DNA of 64,000 nt from Cyathus striatus. Its lineage: Eukaryota > Basidiomycota > Agaricomycetes > Agaricales > Nidulariaceae. Shown piece after piece: positions 23,927 to 33,600 of this stretch. Made by a program: the position numbers and the translations under genes. The notes below the pieces were generated by a model. The model had not been told where the DNA came from. It made no database searches and was given only the letters and a program-made list of their open reading frames with translations. Each line of letters starts with the position of its first letter. Within the stretch, counting starts at the first letter, position 1. The DNA lies in the NCBI GenBank assembly GCA_025738555.1, contig JAOVFP010000006.1:1116001-1180000 (forward strand), in the 5' to 3' direction.

Positions 23927-24036
23927 GGTTGAATGGTCTAGTGGTTATGATTTCTGTCTCACATTGAAAATCTTTGAATTTTGAAGGGTTTCGTTTCGTG
24001 CACAGAAGGTCTCCAGTTCGATCCTGGATTCAATCA
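23927..24036 (+). tRNA. tRNA with intron, probably Glu (CTC)
   Basis: A cloverleaf can be drawn. The acceptor stem GGTTGAA pairs with TTCAATC (one G-T pair). The D-arm region TGGTCTAGTGGTTATG resembles tRNA-Glu and tRNA-Pro. The anticodon stem TTTCT pairs with AGAAG, and the T arm TCCAG-TTCGATC-CTGGA is perfect. The internal B box GTTCGATCC is canonical, and a run of five T follows from 24037. About 41 nt lie between the anticodon region (TCTCA) and the 3' half of the anticodon stem, consistent with an intron after position 37. Read this way the anticodon is CTC (Glu), but position 32 would be G and the acceptor stem is unlike typical fungal tRNA-Glu. Identity is uncertain and a pseudo-tRNA is possible. 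Confidence 0.55.
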
Positions 24037-24374
24037 TTTTTGTTCCTTATATTGTGCAAACTTTCGTGAGGATGCGGTTGGAACATACGTGGTCTTAAGT
24101 AACAGTTAACTTTCGGTATAATATCTGACAAAAGCACTACTGCAGTATTAATATCACAACATCGACAGCGATAAGGCCAGAGCGATACAAGTAATAGACC
24201 ATTGATTATCAAAATATAGTACATAATCTTTGAAAATGATGTCTTTGCACCCTCAATACCAAAAAATGAAACATCAAAAAGGAATCATCCGAAAAACGTT
24301 TGGAGCCGCGAAGACCTACTTAGTTGTGCGATCTACGGACAAGCCGAATGAGCTACACACTCAAGGGTAACCAA

Positions 24375-25341
24375 TTAATCCACGCGCTTGTTGGATACAC
24401 TGCCAGTGGCTTCATTATACTTCGTCGCGAGTCTGTCGAACTCCTGAGCTTGTTGTGCTGCCTGCTTTTTAAGGGTAGCTGGAAAGAAAATGAGCATAGA
24501 TCACGATAGAATGGGCAGGAAAGAGGTACCAAAGTCTCTCTCTTGAGCTTCGTATTGTGCAACTTTCTTCTTGAGCTCCGCGACTTGCTTGTTGGCGTCT
24601 ACGGTTTGAGGACCGTTGGCCTTGGACTCGGCCTGATATTCACGCTGTCAGGCATGATACAAAAGAATGAGCTTCAGGAAAAGTACTTACAGCCTTCTTA
24701 AGCTTCGCGTATTCCTCTTGGGTGTGGATCAAATCGAGAATGATGTAGAATGTGCGAGTGAGAACGAGAGAGAGGAAAAGACAGAATCCCGTGAGGTAGG
24801 TATTGCGTTGCGAGCTACAAAGAAATAAGTTTAGCGTTCTATTGCAATCAATCAAAAGAGAACATACTAGAACTTTCGCGCAGCCATGTTCGTTTCTGAT
24901 CGAGCGTCAGCCGTCCCCTGTTTTCCTGACTTCAACATGTCCGATTCAGCGGTGGCACGGAACATCCGTTGGAGAGCATCGACGAAGAGAATGGCGACAA
25001 ATCTATAAAGTAGGAAAGTAAGTTGTGGTATATGTTCGAGATAGTGAGTGAGTGAAGCGTACATGAATGAGATTTTCAAGGCATATGCGATTTTGGCGAC
25101 GACAGGGGATTCAGACAGAAAAGTGAACAGACGTTTCTTCAAGGTGTATGGTATCGGAGATACTAGGACACAAAATGTAATCATCTAAAAGATTTCGTCA
25201 GTTGGAAATACATGGGACAACGACCCTTTTAGAAAGACGTACCTCCGCCGCCAGGAGTAGGAAGGTAAGCGAATAACTGTGAAGATAACGCTGAACATAA
25301 GCTGAGCAAGAACTTGACAGAAAAACATACTAGATAGTCAT
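24375..25341 (-). CDS. ER membrane protein, BAP31/Yet family
   Basis: Three-helix ER protein of the BAP31/Yet1-Yet3 family, linked to ER export and quality control of membrane proteins. The start is an 11-nt exon (25331-25341), then 34 nt (25243-25276), then 25184 downward. Spliced, it begins MTIYYSLTFLLLAAE, continuing MITFCVLVSPIPYTLKKR and FLSESPVVAKIAYALKISF, then FVDALQRMFRATAES. Helix 3 is TGFCLFLSLVLTRTFYIILD, followed by HTQEEYAKLKK and a C-terminal coiled coil (ANKQVAELKK, AAQQAQEFDRLATKYNEA). The last residues are NKRVD, with Lys at -4 and Arg at -3, only loosely like a dilysine ER-retrieval signal. The length, a little over 200 residues, is normal. It is divergent from UBP6 over 303 bp. 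Confidence 0.93.
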
Positions 25342-25644
25342 GTTGATGTATTCAGAGGAGGGGGAAATGTGGTTGAAGAGGCTGTTGAAAGAAGCTGAGG
25401 GGTAGAATTAGAACACGAGCAAAATGTGGGACGGTGCACCGCAGTTTTGAGGACGAGTTCGGATGACGTCACAGACACGTTGAGTATATCACGTGAATTA
25501 TAATGTGACAGTGACAGTCACTAAAGCGTTACGTTACGGTGACGCAAGCGCGACGCGTCAACTCAGTTGCGATTAGAAATTGAATTATCTATTTGTAAAT
25601 TGTTTTGTATTGGGTACTCTTATCCTCTACTTTCATCTCTAAAC
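25342..25644. promoter_or_regulatory. Bidirectional promoter with CRE and E-box (BAP31-like / UBP6)
   Basis: Three hundred and three bp between divergent start codons. It holds a palindromic CRE TGACGTCA (25464-25471), an E-box in the context ATCACGTG (core 25490-25495) and ACGCGT (25553-25558). CRE-like elements are bound by bZIP factors of the ATF/Hac1 type; CACGTG by Cbf1-type bHLH proteins. Co-regulation of an ER quality-control gene with a proteasome deubiquitinase is inferred. Confidence 0.55.
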
Positions 25645-28003
25645 ATGGCTCCCGTTCAAGTTCATATAAAACACGCTGGTAAAACCCATGACGTCCAGCT
25701 CGACCCCGATCTCCCTGCAAATGCGTTTAAGGAGAATATCTATCAGGTTACCGGCGTGCCCGTCGATAGGATGAAGGTCATGGTCAAAGGTGGTGTTTTG
25801 AAGGTACTTTCGTAAGCCTTGGTAAATCGTCAGTTTTTTTAACTCTCCATTGCTCCCTAGGATGATACCCCTTGGAAGAAGATTAGTCCAAAGGCGGTGA
25901 GTCGTCGGAACAAGTCCAGGTGGCTCAATGAGCGTACTGAACGGGGAGGATCATCCAACAGGGACAGACCTTTACGGTGATCGGCGCTGCTGGTGAACTT
26001 CCAAAGCCACCGGAAAAGCCTATAGTGTTCTTAGAAGGTGCGCCACGCCGTCGGGATCACTGAATCTAACAGGCGCTTACGCTTTGCTCTGATAGATATG
26101 GATGATACCGAGCTCGCGGAAGCTGTAAGTATCTACTTATTTTTTGATGATTTATAACACTCATTCTCATCCAGCTCGCGAAACCAGTTGGTTTGAAGAA
26201 GTGGAGATCTTCGTTTCATACATATCTTACATGTTGCTGACTACTCTACAGCTTGGGCAACACATGTTACATGAACGCCACAGTGCAAGCACTCCGTGCT
26301 ATTCCCGAGCTCCAGACCGCGCTGAGCGTGTAAGTACCATATAAATTCATTTTCACTGCGTCACCCAGAAGTCTAAACATTATCCATGTTAGTCCCGCGT
26401 TACGATCCGACACACCTCTGCCAGGTGCCCTGCGAGACCTCTACCACAACATGTCTCGCACGACAGACAGCATTACACCTCTGGGATTCTTGCAAATACT
26501 GCGTCAGGTACGGTATCAAATATATCTTCAAACCCTATTTTCTCATTTCATTCATCTCCTTGCTCAGGTAAATCCCCAATTCGGCGAAATGGACCGGAGT
26601 GGAAAGGGTGCCATTCCTGGAATGGGCCCAATGTATTCTCAACAAGGTCTGCATTTGTCTTGAACAGTCACGGATCGCGTTAACTGATGTATTTATATCG
26701 GTATATAGATGCGGAAGAGTGCTACAACGCTATTATACACTCGCTACGAAACATCCCTGGACTGTCTCCGGAAGGAACTAGTATTTCCGATGGCTCTGCA
26801 CAGGCTCTTGTGGGCCAGAAGAGATTCGTCGAGCAGTACTTGATGGGCCAGATAAGGCGAGAGTAAGATTGTTACCTCAGGTATTCAAAGAAACAGGTCT
26901 GACCTAGATACTTCCAGATTGACATGCGATGAAGCCCCCGAGGAGCCAGCCACTTATACCACAGAACAAGTACTCAAGGTCGAGTGCAATATCTCGAACA
27001 CGACGAACTACATGTTGCCCGGTATTATGAGCGTGCGTTCCTGGTTTGAGTTCATCTTTGTATGTAGGTTTACTGAGTATAACGTAGTCTCTGGACACAA
27101 AAGTCGATAAGAACTCTCCTACACTCGGAAGGCAGGCTGTCTACAGCCAAAAGTCGCGTATGACGCGTCTTCCAGCATACCTCACAGTGCATATGGTGCG
27201 CTTTTATTGGCGCGCTGATATTAGTAAGAAGACTAAAATCATGGCAAGTTGTATTGGCACCATTTCTATGTATACGCCTTTTAATCTAATGGTGTCATTC
27301 AGCGCAAAGTTAAATTCCCTACCGAATTCGACGCCTCGGACCTTGCCACAGACGAGCTGAAGGGGAAACTTCTCCCTGTGAGCCGAAAACTGTTGGAAGT
27401 TGAGAAGGAGCGCAAGGAGCGCAGAAAAGTGAGAAAGCGCACAAAGACTGTCGCTCCTGCCCCTGCTTCTTCCTCCTCTTCTACCCCAGCACCATCAGGA
27501 GACGTAGAAATGGCTGATGCTGTTGCCCCCGCTGCCAAAGTTGAGGGCGAGCTAGATGATGAGAATGTGTACCGCGAGAAGGAGATTAATGAGCTTGAGG
27601 CACTGGTGGATTCCGAGCTGAAGGCTGATACAGGATGCAGCGTGACTGGCCTCTATGACTTGGTTGGTATGTGTCTTTCTTCATATACATATTCCGACGG
27701 ACAAATTCTGACCCCACTTGTATAGCTATTGTGACGCATAAAGGCGCTGCTGCAGACGCAGGTCATTACATTGGCTTCGTGAAGAAGAGTGTATTCCATG
27801 CTTCTAGGGGGAAGAAGTCCCCTGTGACTGAGGACAGCACGGTGGGTAAAAATGTCGAGCTCGATGAGGATGATGAAGACTGGTACAAGTTCGACGATGA
27901 GAAGGTCTCGGTCTTCCCGAAGGATAAGCTCGCCACTCTTGATGGCGGAGGAGAAGATTCAAGCGCGTATGTACTGCTGTACAGGACGAAGCCCCTTGAG
28001 TGA
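25645..28003 (+). CDS. UBP6: Proteasome-associated ubiquitin C-terminal hydrolase, Ubp6/USP14
   Basis: Deubiquitinase that docks on the 19S proteasome and trims ubiquitin chains. The start MAPVQVHIKHAGKTHDV begins a ubiquitin-like domain (residues 1 to about 75). The Cys box GLKNLGNTCYMNATVQALR (catalytic Cys in NTCY) is split by a phase-2 intron at about 26187-26250. The catalytic domain continues over several exons with small introns. A Lys/Glu-rich stretch near RKVRKRTKTVAPAPASSSS forms a low-complexity insertion in the middle of the domain. The His box is THKGAAADAGHYIGFVKK, followed by DEDWYKFDDEKVSVFPKD and AYVLLYRTKP at the end. All catalytic boxes are present. The gene is divergent from the BAP31-like gene and convergent with the D-amino-acid oxidase, whose stop is 277 bp away. 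Confidence 0.95.
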
Positions 28004-28279
28004 GAGTTGGAAGTTGGGTGGTGATGCAGGAAATTACTAGATTTCAGATGTAGGCAGCTGTATCGGATTTTTGTTACCTTTGTATTGCATGGTTGCCAAT
28101 TTTGTACTGAGTAGCAAGATTTTTATATTGACGTGCAAGTCATTATGATTACTGAACCTTCGGGTGCTTGTATAACTGGATATTTCGTTCCAATATAAGT
28201 ACACCGTTACTACAAGTACATGTCTTAAATTGTCTTTCCAGAAACCCTTGCTAAAACCCTGCAAATAAAGGGAAAACAT

Positions 28280-29648
28280 TTACCCATCCAACATTTCGTC
28301 CAGCAGCTGCAAGGCTATGGTGGCTGAACCAATTGATGAAATGTAACCGGTTCCTCCGTGTCTTGAAATCACATTAATTTTAACTAAAAGCCTTTAAGCG
28401 CATCACATACCCGTAGTTGTAGATAACAGGGATTTCCTTCCCGCCGAGAGCAGTCCTCTTCTCTGCTTCCAAGCGCAGACCACCAGTTCGTTTCGGCCTT
28501 AGCCCACAACCCAATTCGACTACCAGCGGCGTCAAGTCATCGACAGTAGGCTCACGTAAGGCGCGAATTTCAGGTGGTGCGAGTTCAGGACACAGTTTGA
28601 GCCCACGTTCGAGGATATTTCGAGTGGTCTCTGGACGTGGAAGAGGGTACCAATCATTTAGACCTTCAGTACCCCCCACTACGACATGCCCACTTCTTCT
28701 GGGAATCACATATCCCCATTCTTTACCACCGTTCAACATCTTTCCAAAGCGCACCCATGGTGCGTCCAAGATCACTGTCTGTCCCCGCACTGGGTAGACA
28801 TCTTTATCTTCAACACCTCCAAGGGTACGTGAACCAAGACCAGTACATACAATCACCGCATCAGGGGCCTTGGGACGAATGTTGGTAATAAACGTGGATG
28901 ATGGTGGACTTGGGAGGAAGGCGTCCGCTCCTCCTTCCAAGACTTGGGACAAATGCTGTGCATATCCATGTACAATTCGCCCTCCCGACGAGAGGAACCG
29001 AGATAGAAGATAGTTCAGATAGGCAGGAACGTCAATAGTTACAGTCTCATGCGTAACTCCGCGTTTTACGCCGGGTGGCAACTCCGAGAGGTCCAGCTCC
29101 CGGAATTTGGGCATGTGTTTGAACAAATCCGGTAATACGACTTCATCGGTGTATAACTCTGTCTGCTGGATCCTTAGAAAGCATCCATTGGCCTTACCTC
29201 CTGGTGCAGAGAGATCCCACATAGCTTTGAATGTCTCATAGTCAATTTCTGTTGTTAAATAGAGTTAAGCAGCGTTCATGTTTTTATAGCGGGTGTAAGA
29301 TAAGGACCTTGTAATCTCGTACTGGCATTGCCAAGATTGACGTGGTGTATGGCACCCTGGCATGGTTGCATGAATACAACAGAATCGTGCACTGATTTCA
29401 AATAAACTTACAGCCCAGTGACTAGTATATCTGATACCCTTGGGGTCAGTTGGGTACTGTTCTGCAAGGATGGAAACACGATATTGGTTTCCAGGCTTCT
29501 CTTGGATGGCTATGGCAGTGGAAAGCCCAATGACGCCTGTCCCCAGCACGGTAAGTGGAGATACTAGAGTAAAGCAACAGAGGAATTCACCTGCTCCCAG
29601 TACGACGATTTCCTTTCCTCTCTTTTCCGCTGAAGAATGTGCCGTCAT
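28280..29648 (-). CDS. D-amino-acid oxidase (FAD-dependent)
   Basis: Flavoenzyme of the DAAO/D-aspartate oxidase family, oxidising D-amino acids to 2-oxo acids, ammonia and H2O2. The N-terminal FAD-binding Rossmann motif VVLGAGVIGLSTAIAI is interrupted by an intron after VLGA. Later exons give IRYTSHWAGA, a long core (MWDLSAPGGKANGCFL, CTGLGSRTLGGVEDKDVYPV, RGQTVILDAPW), and the family signature IYNYGHGGTGYISSIGSA split by the last intron. The final residues are LQLLDEMLDG with stop TAA at 28280. Many fungal DAAOs are peroxisomal and end in an SKL-type PTS1; none is visible here, so the site of action is uncertain. Substrate preference (neutral versus acidic D-amino acids) cannot be told by eye. 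Confidence 0.94.
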
Positions 29649-30260
29649 TGTACGGGGGAAATGTTTCTCAATGGCATGAGATATAAATAAAAAAAACAGC
29701 CTGGAAGCTAGAACTCTTGAGACTCTCGTCTTCCTGGTCCCATGAACATCTTCGGAAGTTCAAACTGAATCTACCCGGTCTGGGACGAGGCACCGGGGTG
29801 CGTGATTGGAAGAGAAACAACCTGGACTTGCGGGGCACTCGGCTAGCAGACTAATAGTAACAATTACATTAGTTTAATCAAGCAATTCAACAAATTGCTT
29901 ACAGCGGGCGGTCATGTATTATCCCAGGTAAAGTTTTCAAGCTACATTCTAGGTTCTTGATCTCGTGAGTCGTAAGTAGTATACTTAATACTTACGTTCG
30001 GTATATGTTCCAAATATGTTTTATCAGGGAGAAATATTTTAATGTCGTTAGTTAAATTCGTTATACTTGACTTATAAGGCCTAAGTACGTGAGCTTGGTC
30101 GGGGACTCCCGGGCCACCACTCCCGCTCTTGCTACTGTGCTGTTCACCAACTTTTATTGAGCAACCTTCCGTAACCCTCTCTACGGTCCGTCTCCCGGCT
30201 AAGAGCCGGCCGAAGGAGTCGGATAGGGTTTGATTGCACCAAGATTGCACTGAGCGCCAA
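29649..30260. other. Intergenic region with possible retroelement leader
   Basis: This holds the DAAO promoter. Past about 29940 the DNA is different in texture: on minus a GC-rich tract around 30080-30240 has short inverted repeats (ctcccggctaagagccgg). It could be the leader of a degenerate LTR retroelement whose repeat is listed next. No intact protein is seen. Confidence 0.3.
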
Positions 30261-30575
30261 TGTTTGAGCGCGAACTTGGCGCGAACCACGACTCCGAGTC
30301 AGAGTTGTAGTAGACTGAAAATAGGTATAGCAGTATTCTAGTTCTTGATTAAGATAGATTCCTTTGCAACACAGGCTAACATCAATGACACTGGGTACCG
30401 GGTAGAATAGGAAGTCTTGCGGAAAGGCTACAATTGGAATTACTTATACTACACACGAATACACAGCTACAGAATCCTGTACAATACTTAGTACAATGTT
30501 TGAATACAGTTTGAATACACTATTTTGGCTACTGAACAGCTAGTTATACGATGCATTTGACGAGTAGCATGAACA
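30261..30575 (-). repeat. Candidate LTR remnant (boundaries uncertain)
   Basis: On minus, a tract ends CGCTCAAACA, directly followed by TTGGCGCTCAGTG, which resembles a primer-binding site next to a 5' LTR. The tract has repeated ATTCAAA and GTACAATACTTAG-like motifs. The 5' boundary is guessed, no second LTR was found, and no target duplication could be confirmed. Confidence 0.25.
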
Positions 30576-30605
30576 AGTCCAAGAAGCTAACGAGACGGGT
30601 TGGGT

Positions 30606-33600
30606 TCAAAGTGAGGTGGGTTCCATAACATCAGGCTTGAAACGGAGTCGCGCGAGAAGAACTGTACGAGGTGGATCTCCAACCTGAGATACTTTACTGG
30701 CAGACGTAGGCTCGCCCTTCGATTCATTGTAAATAGGTCCGTTGCCGTCATCCGGTCCTTTTGCGTCCGTGGTAAAAGCACCCCAACGATCGCCTCTCTT
30801 GGCTGAGGGGAAAACATTAAAGTGAACCTTTACGAACATCAGCGAACGTGAGGACGTTATAAAAGAGACTTTATACCTGTCCTTCGGGATAATTATAGCC
30901 GACAAAGAGTCCATAATTCGTAGCCTGAAGTGCCCCGATGACTAGAAACAAGTCTTCTTTTTGCAAGCTGTGCTGCGCCCCATATAAACCTAAAATCTTA
31001 TCGACGTATGCCTTAAACCATTGTTTAGGGGATTCGAGTGTCTTGAGGTATTGATACTCAGCACCTTCGGTGCACATGTACGCACCCTTGTTGCCAGCAC
31101 GAAGTGGAAAAGAATATCGGCGACTAGAGAAAATGCACTTAATTCACCACTATAATTTCGAATAGTACAGTCGTTGTAACTTACGAAACAGGAACATTCG
31201 TTCGCCCTTTCCCGAACATGAGGAGTCCAGCGACGGCATCCAAGCCCTTCTGAGTAGCGGTTCGTCGATCATGCCTCCTCTGTACGCCCGTTAAGACGGG
31301 ACCATATCCAGCGACCGATGGCATATCTCCAGTTAGTCCGAGCGAGGTCTCGAAGGGCTTAAAGGCGTTAAAAAGAGTCACGAATTTGCCGCGCGGCTTC
31401 GAAAGATATCCTACATCCCTAGTTCCACCGATGTGGGATCCCACAACGGTAATGAAACTGGGATAGTCAGTGAAGAATATGTCCCGTACAATGGTAGATT
31501 AAACCTTACGAGAACTATGGTATTCTTTGCGGTCAAGGGAGATCCTGTACGTTCTCTCATTACGCGCGTCAATTCCCCGTTTATCGACAGGACCAGGACT
31601 TGAGTAGACTCCAACTTGAGTTAAATATTCTTGAGAAACGGAAAGAGTGGTGTCGGCGTAAAAAGAGGAAGAAGCCGGACTCGCTGGGATAGAAGGAGAG
31701 AAGATGACTGGTTGTGGTACTTTAATCTCAGTATTTACAACCATTTCTTCTCTCTTAGAGATGTAAGGAGGTGTGACGGCAGTTTCGTCCTCCTCAGAGT
31801 GCAGTGCATGGAATGCTGATCCTCCGGTATCCTTGAATTGATATTCAGGCTCGGGTGCTTGTGTTCGTAAGGCTTAGTTCACATCTTCATGTTCAATGCC
31901 AGGCAACGACAAAACTTACATAATGGTATGAGAGAAGGTGATAATGAAGATATTCCTCTTGAACGAGAAAGAAAATATTCTTCAGCTGTAGGTGCCCGCA
32001 TCTGAGGATGCTGCAATAGAGCAATGGCTTCTTCTTTCTCCATAGCCTGGAGCATCCATCGCTGTTCTAAGGCAATATCAGCAAATAAAGGCCGTCGTTC
32101 CGGCTTGTTATCCCAACATTTCCGAATCAACTCTTGCATAGGCGAAAGAGTACAAGCTGCGGGTATACGTGGTCGACTCTTTTCCTCTAGAAAAGAGTAA
32201 ACACAACTACCGAAAATGTATAATGCGAAATAACTCACTCAGCACTAAGTAGCGCACAGCATCATCATCGGACAAGGGCCACGGCAGTTGACCGAAGCTA
32301 AGCACTTCTATGCATGAGATAGCATATGCATATATATCGACTGCCGATGTGAGCTCTCCGTGCCCTAGAAGAAGTTCCGGCGCTTGCCAACGTAACGTGC
32401 CACCTGTAAGTCGTGACAGACGCTTAGAGTAGTAGATATATACGAAGTAGAAGCTTACCAGGCAACGGCATTCCACTAATTCTACACACCTCGGACTTCA
32501 GTTCACTCTGACCAAAGTCTGATATCACACAGTGAATATCGTTATCAACCAGTACATTGGATGCCTGGAGGATTGAGTATTAAGCGACTAATTGTGATAT
32601 TATAAATACCTTCAAATCGCCATGTAAAATACCTCTTGCATGAAGATAGGCCATGCCTTCAGCGATCTCCATCATAAAACGATAAAGATCCTTTTCCTTC
32701 AGGACCATACTTTTCTTATCTTCTGATATCAGACGATTTCTTTCTTTTCCAAAGGTACACCGTCTCATAAAATCAACCAGATTTCCATTCTTCTCATATG
32801 GACTAACGAAGAACCAAGGTGCCTCGCCAGTAGCACTGCTGGCACCAAACAGTTCAATGACGTTTTGGTGTCTGAGGGCTTTCCAGATACCCATCTCGCG
32901 CACGAATAATTTACGTGGAGTTGGTTCCGCGAGGACTTTTATCGCAACAGTCTGACCCTTCCAAGTGCCTTTGTAAACGTCCGAAAAGAATCCCATACCG
33001 ATCTTTTGCTCGGGCTCGACTTCATACCTGAAAATGCATTCCTAATTAGTGGTTAACTTTTAAAAAACGAGACAGAACAAACTTTGTGATTGTCCAGCTA
33101 GGTAATTCGGTCTCCAACCCTTTGCTCATTCGCCGCAGGGCATCAATCCCACTCTCAATGAATTCTCTATGTAGCAAAAGGTCAGGTGCCTGTTCGTTCT
33201 CTTTAGTCCTGGGAGAATGGATAGAAGAACTGGTAAAGGCATCGATTTCAAGTGCCCGTTGCAAAGATTTAATAGCCTCAGGCATCTCCTCACGTGCAAT
33301 TTGAAGAAATGATATCATTTCAGCGTCGCTACCCGTTCGCAATGCGGACCGCATTAGCTGCCTTAGATCGTCCACGTCGCGTTGATTATCTTGAGAATTT
33401 TCGACCGCATACAACTCGTGAATGCTAGGTATGATAGTGGGAAGCGGATGCTGGGGTAAGGAAGGTGGAAGGCCCGGAACAACGAGTGTGTCTCTTCTAG
33501 CTGGGGAAGAGGATAGGCCACTAGGCAGCTGTGCTGTAATGAGAGCCTTGATGACTTTGGCGTCCGCTTGCCTATGCTCTTCGGAGAGTTGAACAAGTTT

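Noticed and set aside
31418..31450. A 26-nt intron that would bypass the frameshift in the TKL gene
   Set aside because: It is in phase but too short for this genome's 50-70 nt introns and lacks a branch site. It would also delete the LW.P and GDVG residues that define the domain, so a one-base deletion is more likely.
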